From Candidatus Saganbacteria bacterium (GTDB lineage Bacteria; Margulisbacteria; WOR-1; XYC2-FULL-46-14; XYC2-FULL-37-10): DNA of 64,000 bases. Under the pieces are notes generated by a model. It did no database searches and was not told the origin of the DNA. It saw nothing but the letters and a program-made list of their open reading frames with translations. Every line of letters starts with the position of its first letter. Within the stretch, counting starts at the first letter, position 1. Both the position numbers and the translations under genes were made by a program. Location: contig JACRPL010000003.1 in the NCBI GenBank assembly GCA_016223245.1, positions 1 through 64,000 on the forward strand, in the 5' to 3' direction. This document shows positions 19,208-27,925 of the stretch, one piece after another.

Positions 19208-20509
19208 CTAAATTTTCCAAGTAAGCCCTACCAATTGGGTCTTGTCGAACGCCCCGCCAAGATATGTGTAATCGATAATGATCTGGTTTACCATGAGGCT
19301 TAAACCCGCGGTCTTGCTCTGGTCATAAAGTCCAGCTCTTACCGCAATCCCGGCAACAGGCCTTGCTTCGGCCCCGAAGTGGTATGTTTGGGGTAGCGAT
19401 CCTTGCTTGAATAAGTTGTGCACGTCGCCTGATATCGTTAGTTCAGGCACGGGGACAATAGCTACGCCGCAGTTAATGCTCATCGGGTACCTGATCATTG
19501 CCCCATTGTCGAATTTGACGTCGGTTGTAAGTATTTCTTTTACAGTCGCGCCAAAAGCCAGCTGATCGACAGGCTTGAGTATCAGCCCGAGGTCAAGGCC
19601 TGCACCATAGCCCTTGGTATTGCTTGGGTTTGGGATTGTGATGTCATACAAGTTCACATTGCCGCCAAGCGCAACGAACTGCTGGTATCCTGTAGCAAGG
19701 GAGAACGAGTAAAAATTCGTATTTTGGTTGAGCGGAGGATTTTTATCGGTAACCCATGTGATGCCTCCGGCAAATTCCGCCTTGCCTTCGGAATCTTTTA
19801 TCCCGTTATCCCAGTATGTTCTTCTGGACGAATTGTAATGGTAGTAAGGGTTCCCGTCATACCAAGGTGAAATATATGTTCCCCTGGAAATAACATAAGC
19901 TTGCCTCGCCCTAATCCTTTCTTTTTCATGATCGGTTATCTCGTCTTTAATTATCTCTTTACCTAGGCTTTTGATCGCGCCCATAGTGTTCTTTAACGCT
20001 TCTTTGGCCGATGTTTTTGCCTCTTGTTTGAATTTTTTCACGACAGCTTCGGTTTTTTCTGTCCCTTTTTCTAATACTTTTTCTGCAACGGATTCTTCTT
20101 TTTTGGTTGTTTCTTCCGATCTTCCCCAGTTTTTCTTGATGATCCCATTATTCGCAAGATATTTTGTGGCGTCAAACGCGACGCTTGCCGCAAGGCCAAG
20201 CCCCAATACCCAAGCAAAAGGGTTAACTTCCGTTTCAAAGCATACCTTGAGCGCGCCGATGTTATCCCCGATCGATTGGTTGCGGTTGGTTGCAACCATT
20301 GATCCTGTGATATCTAACCCGGGATTCAGCGCAAAACCGGCAGGATTCCAGTAAGCGGCATTCGCATCGTTGGCTAGTGCAGTGTACGCTCCGCCCATTC
20401 CCATAGGCCTTGCACCGTATCCTATCGATCTGGTATCATTTAACGCACCGAAAGCACAATTTGAAACAAAGAAGACAAGTACCAATGCGGCAAAGTATTT
20501 TATTTTCAT
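19208..20509 (-). CDS. PorV/UPF0164-like outer-membrane beta-barrel protein with a charged helical insert
   Basis: 433 aa. Signal peptide (about 1-21), then ARPMGMGGAYTALANDANAAYWNPAGFAL, the hallmark N-terminus of the PorV/FadL-like UPF0164 family, then barrel strands to the C-terminal VGLTWKI. Unusually, residues about 125-205 form a long Lys/Glu-rich helical insert (SEETTKKEESVAEKVLEKG, FKQEAKTSAKEALKN). It may project from the barrel. It is the first gene of a two-gene unit with the TPR/MBL protein. A second relative lies at 61141-62244. Confidence 0.8.
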   Translation of the reverse strand: MKIKYFAALVLVFFVSNCAFGALNDTRSIGYGARPMGMGGAYTALANDANAAYWNPAGFALNPGLDITGSMVATNRNQSIGDNIGALKVCFETEVNPFAWVLGLGLAASVAFDATKYLANNGIIKKNWGRSEETTKKEESVAEKVLEKGTEKTEAVVKKFKQEAKTSAKEALKNTMGAIKSLGKEIIKDEITDHEKERIRARQAYVISRGTYISPWYDGNPYYHYNSSRRTYWDNGIKDSEGKAEFAGGITWVTDKNPPLNQNTNFYSFSLATGYQQFVALGGNVNLYDITIPNPSNTKGYGAGLDLGLILKPVDQLAFGATVKEILTTDVKFDNGAMIRYPMSINCGVAIVPVPELTISGDVHNLFKQGSLPQTYHFGAEARPVAGIAVRAGLYDQSKTAGLSLMVNQIIIDYTYLGGAFDKTQLVGLTWKI

Positions 20510-20603
20510 AGCACGCTCCTTAATCCGATTTTAACAAATGCGGGTTGCCAAAGCAAGGACACGATGATAATATTAACAAATCAGCATATTTTTTCCCGTG
20601 TAA

Positions 20604-20665
20604 TGACAAATGTCCAATGGCAAATATCAAATGCTGGGATTAAAATAATTTGTCATTTGAAATTA
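20604..20665. repeat. A/T-rich dispersed repeat
   Basis: AATGACAAATGTCCAATGGC, then ATTTGTCATTTGAAATT as an inverted partner, between two genes. It has the same word set as 10611-10690, 32565-32590 and 53605-53705. Confidence 0.5.
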
Positions 20666-20680
20666 TTTATGAGGTGCGAA

Positions 20681-21271
20681 ATGAATTTAATCGTAATTAT
20701 TGAAAGGGCCCGCAATCTGCTTTTACACCCAAAAGAAGAATGGCTAAAAATTGCGGCCGAAAATGACGATCCTAAAAATGTGATCAATTTCTTGGCGGTC
20801 ATTACAATTGTTCCGGCTTTAGCGTTATTTCTAGGTTATGGGATCGTCGGGCTCCCCGGGCCTTATGGATATTTTAGAATGTCTTTTCTCTCGGCATTTT
20901 TTTCCGCCTTAGTTTTTTATATACTGACAGCGATCGCAATAGCTCTTTCAACCGCAATGGTCAGTTTTTTCTGCCATTATTTCAACATCGACGGCAAGTG
21001 GGAAACATACCACAAGTTAATAGGATACTCTGCGACCGCTCCAATTCTGGCGAATATCTTTTATATATTCCCTTTCCTAAAGTTTTTAAAGATATTGGGT
21101 TTTTACGGCGCGGTGACTTTTTTTGTTGGGCTGCCTTTGCTGTTAAAGGTCCAGAAAGAAAAAGAAATGCAGTTCGTGGTCACGGTGTTGATAGCGGCAA
21201 TAGTTATAACTATAATATTCTTCAGCTTAACCGACCAATTCTTGGGACCTATCTACTCCGAACTTCTTTAA
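20681..21271 (+). CDS. Yip1-domain membrane protein
   Basis: 196 aa with five predicted membrane helices. The Yip1 signature opens with [17 protein letters not shown], followed by hydrophobic segments ([39 protein letters not shown]) and the central [17 protein letters not shown]. Start at 20681 follows GAGGTG; upstream in-frame codons lie in a dispersed repeat. The stop overlaps the convergent hisG stop by 4 nt. The function of bacterial Yip1 proteins is not established. Confidence 0.75.
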   Translation: MNLIVIIERARNLLLHPKEEWLKIAAENDDPKNVINFLAVITIVPALALFLGYGIVGLPGPYGYFRMSFLSAFFSALVFYILTAIAIALSTAMVSFFCHYFNIDGKWETYHKLIGYSATAPILANIFYIFPFLKFLKILGFYGAVTFFVGLPLLLKVQKEKEMQFVVTVLIAAIVITIIFFSLTDQFLGPIYSELL

Positions 21272-22140
21272 AGAATAACTTTATTAAGCGGATATTCGAC
21301 TATTCCTGTCGCCCCGGCTTTCTTAAGTTTAGGTATTAAATCGCGAACTATAGCTTCTTCAATTATCGTATCCAAGTCAACCCATGAAGGATCGGCAAGC
21401 TTTGATACTGTCGGGGTTTGAAGGGCCGGTAGCAGCGACAGTATGTTCTTAAGCCTGGTTGCCGGAACATTCATCTTTAAGCCGACCTTTGTTTCGGCAT
21501 TCAATGCGCCTTCCAAGAGAAGGACGATGTTTTCAATTTTTTGTTTTTTCCAATGGTCGGACAGGGTTTTCTTATTGCTGATAATGACTGTGTTCGATTC
21601 AAGCACCGTTTCAAGTATTTTTAGATCGTTTGCGCGAAGAGAGTTTCCGGTCTCTGTTAATTCAACGATCGCATCTGCAAGGCGAGGGGGCTTGGCTTCC
21701 GTTGCTCCCCAAGAATATTCGACCTTCGCGTTAACTTTATTCTTTTTGCAGTATTTTTTTACAAAATTCACAAGCTCGGTCGCGATCGTTTTTCCCTTGA
21801 GGTCTTTTATGCTCTTGATCTTTGAACCTTCCGGAGCCGCAAGGACCCATCTAACTTTTCTCAAGCCTTGCTTGGCGTATATCAGGTCTGAAACTTTTAC
21901 CACTTTTCTTCCCGATTCATAGACCCAATCGATCCCAGTAATGCCTATGTCGAGGATGCCTGTTTCAACATAGCGTGGCATTTCCTGGGCCCTTATCAGC
22001 ATGCATTCGATCTCGGGATCATCGATCTGCGGATAATACGACCGCTCGCTTGTTTTGACCGTAAATCCAGCTTTTTTTAATAGATAGATCGTTGTTTCTT
22101 GAAGGCTTCCTTTTGGAATGCCGAGTTTTAGTTTTGACAT
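21268..22140 (-). CDS. hisG: ATP phosphoribosyltransferase, long form
   Basis: 290 aa; first enzyme of histidine synthesis. Seen: [61 protein letters not shown], the PRPP-binding [21 protein letters not shown], and a C-terminal ACT-like regulatory domain (about 215-290) which makes it the HisZ-independent, histidine-inhibited HisG_L type. A clear AGGAGG precedes the ATG, and a TATAAT (complement of 22159-22164) overlaps the leader. No other his gene is nearby. Confidence 0.95.
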   Translation of the reverse strand: MSKLKLGIPKGSLQETTIYLLKKAGFTVKTSERSYYPQIDDPEIECMLIRAQEMPRYVETGILDIGITGIDWVYESGRKVVKVSDLIYAKQGLRKVRWVLAAPEGSKIKSIKDLKGKTIATELVNFVKKYCKKNKVNAKVEYSWGATEAKPPRLADAIVELTETGNSLRANDLKILETVLESNTVIISNKKTLSDHWKKQKIENIVLLLEGALNAETKVGLKMNVPATRLKNILSLLPALQTPTVSKLADPSWVDLDTIIEEAIVRDLIPKLKKAGATGIVEYPLNKVIL

Positions 22141-22185
22141 TTGTTTTCCCGCCTCCTAATTATATAAATCTAATGTGTTGCGGGA

Positions 22186-22205
22186 TCCCGACCGAAGCGT
22201 CGGGA
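22186..22205. repeat. Hairpin between hisG and dapL
   Basis: TCCCGAC-CGAAGC-GTCGGGA, a 7-bp perfect stem with no T-run on either side. It resembles the TCCC...GGGA part of the palindrome inside bioA; probably a dispersed element in the divergent hisG/dapL spacer. Confidence 0.5.
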
Positions 22206-22251
22206 CCTCCCTAGTTTTAATAGATTTTATCATATGCTATAATTCTTGCCA

Positions 22252-23418
22252 ATGCGTAAATCAAAAAGGCTCGAAAAGATACCCCCATATTTATTTGTTA
22301 AGATCGAAGAAAAGAAAGCGCAACTCTTGGAATCGGGAGTTGATGTTATCGATTTCGGTATCGGCGATCCAGATCTTCCAACCCCGAAACATATTTTTAA
22401 AAAGATGCATGATGTCCTTGAGCTAAAGGAATCCGGAAATTATCCAACCTCAAAAGGCGAATTATCGTACAGGGAAGCGGTTGCCGGATGGTATAAAAAA
22501 CGATTTGGCGTAACTTTGGATGCAAAAACCGAAGTTTGCTCTCTTATAGGATCAAAAGAAGGGCTTTCCCATTTGTTTTTTGCCTTTGTAGATCAAGGGG
22601 ATGTAACTTTAGTTCCCGATCCAGCATATCCTGTATATAAAATTGGGACAACTCTAGCCGGTGGAGAGCCCTATATGCTTCCGCTGACCGAAAAAAATTG
22701 TTTCATACCCGATCTGGATTCCATTTCTCGGAATATCGTAAAAAAATCCAAACTGCTTTTTATTAATTACCCGAACAATCCGACCGGCGCCGTTGCCGAC
22801 CTTGATTTCTTTAAAAGATGTGTCCAATTTGCCAAGAAAAACAATATTTTGCTTGTATCCGACCTTGCATATTCCGAAATGGGATACGATGGGTATAAAC
22901 CGCATAGCGTTCTCGAAGTCCCGGGCGCAAAAGATTGTACTATCGAATTCCATTCGCTTTCAAAAACTTATAATATGACCGGATGGCGCATCGGGATGGC
23001 TGCGGGGAATTCGGAGGCCGTTTCAGCTCTGGCAACCATTAAATCAAATGTCGATAGCGGGGTTTTTAAAGCTATTCAATTTGCGGCGATCGAGGCATTG
23101 AATGGAGATCAAACATGCGTTATTGAAAATGCAAAAGTTTTCGAAGAAAGACGAAATGTTCTTATCGACGGATTGAATTCTTTGGGTTGGAAGATCTTTA
23201 AGCCTAAAGCCACATTTTATGTTTGGGCGCCTGTGCCGAAAGATGAAACGTCAGCTTCATTCACCGAAAAACTTTTGGATAAATCGGGGATTTTGGTTGT
23301 TCCGGGAAGTGGCTATGGGACGGCAGGCGAGGGTTATGTGCGTTTTGCGATAACTCTTCCAAAAGAGCGGATATCGGAGGCTATCGCCCGAATGAAGAAA
23401 AACGAGATCAGATTCTAG
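22252..23418 (+). CDS. dapL: LL-diaminopimelate aminotransferase
   Basis: 388-aa class I/II PLP aminotransferase converting tetrahydrodipicolinate directly to LL-DAP for lysine and peptidoglycan. Seen: RLEKIPPYLFVKIEEKKAQ and DFGIGDPDLPTP (the DapL opening), GSKEGLSHLFFAFVDQGD, NYPNNPTGA, and the PLP-lysine HSLSKTYNMTGWRIGMA. The start ATG at 22252 is 8 nt after TATAAT (22238-22243) with no Shine-Dalgarno. dapB lies 14 kb away. The alternative annotation is a generic aspartate aminotransferase, but the N-terminal pattern favours DapL. Confidence 0.9.
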   Translation: MRKSKRLEKIPPYLFVKIEEKKAQLLESGVDVIDFGIGDPDLPTPKHIFKKMHDVLELKESGNYPTSKGELSYREAVAGWYKKRFGVTLDAKTEVCSLIGSKEGLSHLFFAFVDQGDVTLVPDPAYPVYKIGTTLAGGEPYMLPLTEKNCFIPDLDSISRNIVKKSKLLFINYPNNPTGAVADLDFFKRCVQFAKKNNILLVSDLAYSEMGYDGYKPHSVLEVPGAKDCTIEFHSLSKTYNMTGWRIGMAAGNSEAVSALATIKSNVDSGVFKAIQFAAIEALNGDQTCVIENAKVFEERRNVLIDGLNSLGWKIFKPKATFYVWAPVPKDETSASFTEKLLDKSGILVVPGSGYGTAGEGYVRFAITLPKERISEAIARMKKNEIRF

Positions 23419-23429
23419 GATATAAAAAA

Positions 23430-24406
23430 ATGAAAAAAGCTTTCTCAAGCACTCTGTTTCAAATAGTATGCCTTGTCGTTCTAATTGTTGTTTTTTGGGC
23501 GCCGATCATGTTCGACAACGAATTCTTCTATGATGATTATTCTTTTATTGATACTTTTAAAGCCGGGACGCCAAGCATCGGTTATTTTCTAAAGCCGCAC
23601 AACGAACACTTTATGCCGATGTTTAAGGGCGTTTTCTTCTCGATGTATAAGATCTTCGGAGCGAACATCGTGCCATATATGGGTTTGGTGATAATAATGC
23701 ACGTTATTAACGCAATCCTGATATTCTTCCTGCTTAAGCTGATCTTTGATAAAAAAAAGTTCCTGCCATTCCTGCTCACGCTCTTTTTCGCGCTGAATAC
23801 CACTTACTATGAAATCCTTCATTGGTTCGTGAATACAAGCCAAGCCATTATGTTCTTCTTTTTGCTTTTAACTTTATTGCTCTTCCATTTATCCGAAAGG
23901 AATGGGAACAAAAAGTCGGTCTTTTTCTCAAGAACATGGGATATAGCATGCTTGTTTTTCCATATACAACAGGGTTTGCAGTTTTGTTAACGACCATCTC
24001 GCTTCTATTCGGATTTCTTCTTTTGCTGTATTTCTTCTTGAATAAAAAGTCGGATAGGATCGCTGTATTTTCAAAAAATCCAATCGCGTCATTTTCACTT
24101 ATCTCAATATTTGCCTGCTATCTTGTTTTGGCTTTAGGCAGGGCATCGCTTGAGCCCGAGGCGTTCCTTAATTGGGGAAGATACCATTATATTCCGATGT
24201 TCTTTTTGACGATATTGCTCGGCGCTATATTTCCAAAGATACTGGACATATTCGGAAAGATATTTGATCGCGGCAGGCTTAGGGTTTTCTTTGTAATAAT
24301 CTTTATCTTCTTCTTGATGACACAATTTGTTCTATTGAGGCAAAAGGCGCAATCGCCAGTGAGGACCGAGGGGCGTATTAATTCCTCTTTGTTGTCTTTT
24401 TCTTGA
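23430..24406 (+). pseudogene. GT39-like polytopic glycosyltransferase, frameshifted
   Basis: Piece 1 starts at 23430 with a first membrane helix, the acidic FFYDDYSFIDTF loop and HNEHFMPMFKG, features of PMT/ArnT-like polyprenyl-phosphate sugar transferases. The frame is lost near the A5 run at 23910-23914. A -1 shift there continues as VGLFLKNMGYSMLVFPYTTG with further membrane helices to 24406 (joined length about 325 aa). Without the shift, piece 1 ends at 23990. It is either a real frameshift or a one-base undercall. The C-terminus is short for the family. It converges on, and overlaps, the flavin reductase gene. Confidence 0.65.
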
Positions 24407-24955
24407 CCGAATATCCGAAGTGGCCCAAATATTTGCCAAGCGTATAGTATTTCCCATGTGAATAACAAATAGGATCTGCTGCCTTGAAGTCAAATTTATC
24501 ATCTTTGTCAAAATATTTTTTATCCGCATGAACGCATAAGACCTCGGCCATGAACATATCGTGGGAACCCAACGGTTTTATTTCTGTGACTCTGCATTCG
24601 ATATTTATAGGGCTTTCTGCGACTAGTGGAGCCTTAACATGGAGAGCTTTTTTTTGGTCAATTTTGCCAGTGCGAATTTATCTATATCCCTTTCGGATTT
24701 AACGCCGCAAAGGTCTGTCGCAAACGCAAGTTGCTCGGTTGTAAGATTAATAACAAATTCTCTCGTCCTCTTGATTATTTCATAGGAATATCTCGTAGGC
24801 CGTATTGACACATAAGTCATCGCAGGATCAGAGCAAATGGTTCCGGTCCAAGATATCGTTATTAAATTATGAGTATCTGGTGAATTGCCGCAGGAAACAA
24901 GTATCGCGGGTAGGGGATAGACCATTGTTCCGGGTTTCCAAACGATCTTGCTCAT
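24378..24955 (-). pseudogene. Flavin reductase-like FMN-binding split-barrel protein, frameshifted
   Basis: After GGGAGG, ATG at 24955 gives MSKIVWKPGTMVYPLPAILV, then HNLITISWTGTICSDPAMTYVSIRP and FVINLTTEQLAFATDLCGVKS, typical of the flavin reductase/HpaC-like family. The frame breaks in the eight-base A-run on the coding strand (complement of 24648-24655). A -1 shift continues with HVKAPLVAESPINIECRVTE and GSHDMFMAEVLCVHADKKYF to 24378. The joined product would be about 192 aa, the normal length. All the conserved blocks survive, so the break is recent, an error, or overcome by slippage. The ATGA start overlaps the stop of the GT2 remnant. Confidence 0.75.
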
Positions 24956-25143
24956 TTCGACCCTCCCAATAGATAGAAATACCATCTTAAATAACTTGGA
25001 AGCCAGGCCCAAAGCTTGAAATTGGATTTACCGGCGGCCCTGTCATGCCAAGTTGTCGGAATTTCGGTTATCTTGAGACTAGTTAGGAACAGTGCCCTCG
25101 GACCTAAATTTGGGAAATTCCCAACTTCCTTCACTAATGCCAT
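24952..25143 (-). pseudogene. 3' remnant of a GT2 (dolichyl-phosphate mannosyltransferase-like) gene
   Basis: The C-terminal pattern TEIPTTWHDRAAGKSNFKLW followed by YLRWYFYLLG is diagnostic of DPM-type GT2 enzymes, where it follows the catalytic core. Only about 55 residues remain; upstream (25144-25409) I find no catalytic DxD core. The stop overlaps the flavin reductase start (ATGA), so the two genes were once translationally coupled. A TTGAGC-18-TATAAT pair near 25150-25185 could drive the remnant and the gene after it. Confidence 0.6.
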
Positions 25144-25409
25144 TATAACTTGTCAAGCCCCACGGGCTCAACCCCCATTTTATCTAGCCATTAAGCAATC
25201 GTCAGATGTTCTTTGTGGCGATAAAAAAATATTTTTAGGATTTTTGTCCAAAAAAGAAAGCCCGCCCCAGTCGGCTAGCCCATTTCAATTTTAGCTTTTT
25301 AGCCATTTGCTACAATGGTTGTATCATTTCTATGGAGGTGTCTTATGTTCAAAAACCGTCGGAAAACGTTCGCTTCCTAACCAGTCTCTTCATGATCAAA
25401 TCTCATTAA
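25144..25409. other. Non-coding decayed spacer
   Basis: No conserved frame, RNA gene or repeat is recognisable between the GT2 remnant and the tautomerase gene. It is probably what is left of the deleted 5' part of the GT2 gene. Confidence 0.4.
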
Positions 25410-25589
25410 TTATTCGCCTTGTTTTCCTGCTTGGCCCCAGTTTTCTTTGGGAATATCTTCGATAACTATTATAACGGCTTCAGTTTTGCATTCAAGCGTA
25501 TCGCAAACAGTTTTTGTCACATTTTCAATGAGTTTCTTTTTCATTTCAGCGGTTCTTCCGGCCCACATACCGATCTTGACTATTGGCAT
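25410..25589 (-). CDS. 4-oxalocrotonate tautomerase-family protein
   Basis: 59 aa, beginning MPIVKIGMWAGRTAEMKKKL; after Met removal Pro1 is the catalytic base of the tautomerase superfamily. It continues LIENVTKTVCDTLECKTEAV, VIIVIEDIPKENWGQAGK, the usual beta-alpha-beta of the family ending with the conserved Trp. A good ribosome site (TAGGAGGGATAA) precedes the ATG at 25589. The substrate is unknown; it stands alone. Confidence 0.85.
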   Translation of the reverse strand: MPIVKIGMWAGRTAEMKKKLIENVTKTVCDTLECKTEAVIIVIEDIPKENWGQAGKQGE

Positions 25590-25646
25590 TTATCCCTCCT
25601 AATATATTAATGAATATTGGATAGAATGAATAAAAATAATTATCAA

Positions 25647-26021
25647 TTAAATCGTCAGTTCTTTGAACACTTTTTCTACAATTATCAGGCTTTTTTCGGC
25701 TTCTTCTTTTGTAATATTTTCTCCGGTAGGATATCGAAGTTGAGGATAAAAATCATCGATATATGTTATGTCATCAAATTGTAACGAGAGTTTCTTGATG
25801 TTGTTTATAGACCGAAAAAGTTCTTTTAGATCATGAATGAAAGGGAATCTTTGTTTGTTTTTCAATAAAAACCATTTGAAGAGCTTTTCAATGGATTGGT
25901 GTGTGTGATAAACGGTAATATGATAATTATCCGATTCTTTCAGGATGATCTTTGCGGATTCCAGGTCATCTTTTGCGAACTGAAGCCATTCGTCCGCAAC
26001 AAGCTGTCTTTCATCTTTCAT
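25647..26021 (-). CDS. HEPN-domain toxin of an MNT/HEPN pair
   Basis: 124 aa, all-helical: KDDLESAKIILKESDNYHITVYHTHQSIEKLFKWFLL is the HEPN core, followed by RFPFIHDLKELF in the position of the usual HDL motif. HEPN proteins are typically RNases silenced by partner nucleotidyltransferases. The start at 26021 overlaps the MNT gene's end by 11 nt. This pair has the MNT gene first. No RX4HXY tyrosine motif is seen in this copy, so control need not be by AMPylation. Confidence 0.75.
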   Translation of the reverse strand: MKDERQLVADEWLQFAKDDLESAKIILKESDNYHITVYHTHQSIEKLFKWFLLKNKQRFPFIHDLKELFRSINNIKKLSLQFDDITYIDDFYPQLRYPTGENITKEEAEKSLIIVEKVFKELTI

Positions 26022-26325
26022 ATACTTTTTTGCCCTTATGAAAGATCTCGTACTGAATGGTTCCCCATAAATTTTGCCGCTTAACAAAAGCTTCTTTACT
26101 GAAAAAAAGTATATCAGTGGGCATTTCGATGTTAAAGATGGATTTTTTTGCCTTGGAAAGCAGAGAGTGCTTATCGGCCACGCCATCTTTAATTATACAA
26201 ATATCCAGATCGCTATTTTCTTTGATCTTGCCGGAAATATAGCTTCCAAATAAATAGATCTCGTCAGGATCGACGGAATCTTTGATCGATCTAATAGCCT
26301 GATCAACTTTTGTTTTTGTAACCAT
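26011..26325 (-). CDS. MNT-type minimal nucleotidyltransferase (antitoxin)
   Basis: 104 aa with the DNA polymerase beta-like motif LFGSYISGKIKENSDLDICI (GS-x10-DxD). It carries a short C-terminal extension and overlaps the downstream HEPN gene. By analogy with MntA/HepT it would nucleotidylate or otherwise neutralise the HEPN partner. It is one of three intact MNT/HEPN pairs in the window (also 54216-55089 and 58043-58752). Confidence 0.85.
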   Translation of the reverse strand: MVTKTKVDQAIRSIKDSVDPDEIYLFGSYISGKIKENSDLDICIIKDGVADKHSLLSKAKKSIFNIEMPTDILFFSKEAFVKRQNLWGTIQYEIFHKGKKVYER

Positions 26326-26476
26326 ATTATAATTCTATCAATCACGTACTTCAGTGTCAATTTGAATAAAATCAGGCTTCAAAATGGAATTGCACCTATT
26401 ATTTGACGAAAATCATTCATGAGAGCTCCGAAAAATTTGCAAGATAAAAAATATAGCAGTTAATAAGGATTTTAGG

Positions 26477-26499
26477 GGCTGAATTTCAGTCCTTTTTTG
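26477..26499 (+). terminator. Rho-independent terminator with no obvious gene
   Basis: GGGCTGA-ATT-TCAGTCC followed by six T. It reads on the plus strand, yet no plus-strand gene is visible upstream; only two tiny frames occur in 26340-26470. It may end a small RNA or be left from deleted DNA. Confidence 0.5.
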
Positions 26500-26609
26500 T
26501 TTTTCTCTTTTCTTTTTCCCTCCTTTCCTAAGATTTTTGAGTCATTCTGAATAATTAACCATTATCAGGACGCACCCCTCCCTTGGGCGGCGCCAAGGCC
26601 GCCAGCAGG

Positions 26610-27017
26610 CTAAGCGTTAAACGATACAGCGGTTTGTCTTTCAAGTTGTGTGTGAGAAACAAAAACACTATACTCATCTTTCCTTTGGAAAACGTTAAGC
26701 AAAGCGATATCGGCTCTCATGTCAGCGGCAGCTTGGGACTGGAGCTGCCCGGAGATCAAACCCGCCTCTTTTAATTGTTTTATCACTTGATTGAATGCTT
26801 CAATGAATTCCAGAAGACATGCCATGAAAATGATTTTGGGATCAATGGGGTTGCGGCCGGCAGGGTTTTCATTATTATACGCGTCTTTTACTAATGCAGG
26901 GATGAAGTCAAGATTTAAAAAATCTTTAATTTTAACCAGTTTATGGTCTTTGGGAATGAAATTGCGGAAAATGAAATCGTCGAAGAATGTTTTTTCTTTA
27001 GCAGATGTTTTAAGCAT
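26610..27017 (-). pseudogene. IS1182-type transposase remnant
   Basis: The first 70 residues match the N-terminal domain of IS1182/IS5-like transposases: FIPKDHKLVKIKDFLNLDFIP, NPAGRNPIDPKIIFMACLLE. Then a large internal deletion joins it to KQLKEAGLISGQLQSQAAADMRADIAL, a degenerate piece that precedes the catalytic region, and unrelated sequence. No DDE core or terminal inverted repeats are found. It is an inactive scar beside the MNT/HEPN pair and an unknown gene. Confidence 0.65.
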
Positions 27018-27058
27018 TAGATTCCTCCTATATCAATAGTTTACTACTTCAGGAGAAT

Positions 27059-27844
27059 ATGTCAAAAACAGCATTCTATGTATTCCTTAGAGTGACCGAC
27101 AGCTGGAATGTCTACGGCACAACATTGTATATGCGCAGCAAAGAATTGTTGAATTTTCCTGTTCGCGTAAGAGAGGGGGATACAAAAAGAAAAATGGCAA
27201 CAGGCGAATTGCCTACTTGGCGGCGATCGCTATATGGATTAACAGAACGAACTGCTATAAAAAATGAAGGTGGATATCTATTTTCCCAAAACTATCGCCA
27301 TGATCAAAATTCTAATTTTTTTAGATTAATTAGGATAGCGGATATTGATGTTCTCCAAAACGGGAATGGAGATCAGCGGAAGAAAGTCCTTCAAGAAATA
27401 GGAAAGAGAGGCGAAAATGCGGCTGATCAGACTACAGTTGAATTTAGCAAGCTCCTGAAGCAAGCAGGAATAATTGTTCCAGATCAAATCGGAGTTGACG
27501 ATAGTCTTTTTTCCATATTATTAGAAGCAGGACGTTTAGAACCCGCGATGAAAGCAACACTCGCGAAGCTCTTAAAAAGTTTAACAAGAGAAGACCTCGA
27601 CGAGCTCTTCGTTAGAAGATACATTGAATTCCGTCTCAACGATCTCGTTGGAGGTTTATCAAAAGCCAATCTCAACAAGCTCATTGGCGGCATATCAGAT
27701 GAAGACTGCAAAAGGCTCATCAAGGGTTTAGGGCGTGATAGCTTTTTTGCTAATGCAAGGATTATTCATGAAAAACATCCGAATTTATTTGCAGAGAGGA
27801 TTCTTCCGTATCTTCTTAACAAAGAGGAGCCATATCGCCCCTGA
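27059..27844 (+). CDS. Hypothetical protein with C-terminal helical repeats
   Basis: 261 aa, preceded by CAGGAGAAT. The N-terminal 110 residues are mixed alpha/beta with many Arg/Lys. The last 130 residues are built from short leucine-rich helices with a repeating pattern LxxLxxxLTREDLDELF / LVGGLSKANLNKLIGGISDEDCKRLIKGL. There is no signal peptide, membrane segment or recognised motif. It lies next to a transposase scar and a toxin-antitoxin pair, so it may be horizontally acquired cargo. Function unknown. Confidence 0.6.
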   Translation: MSKTAFYVFLRVTDSWNVYGTTLYMRSKELLNFPVRVREGDTKRKMATGELPTWRRSLYGLTERTAIKNEGGYLFSQNYRHDQNSNFFRLIRIADIDVLQNGNGDQRKKVLQEIGKRGENAADQTTVEFSKLLKQAGIIVPDQIGVDDSLFSILLEAGRLEPAMKATLAKLLKSLTREDLDELFVRRYIEFRLNDLVGGLSKANLNKLIGGISDEDCKRLIKGLGRDSFFANARIIHEKHPNLFAERILPYLLNKEEPYRP

Positions 27845-27925
27845 TGCGAGGAGCGGCTAGATATTATTGGATCGGGGTAATGTCCAAATAATCCCATCTC
27901 TTCTTCCAAGCGCATGATCTTTATG

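Noticed and set aside
25647-26186. Longer start for the HEPN gene at 26186
   Set aside because: The extension lies wholly within the MNT gene and adds no HEPN-like sequence; the start at 26021 matches the usual size.
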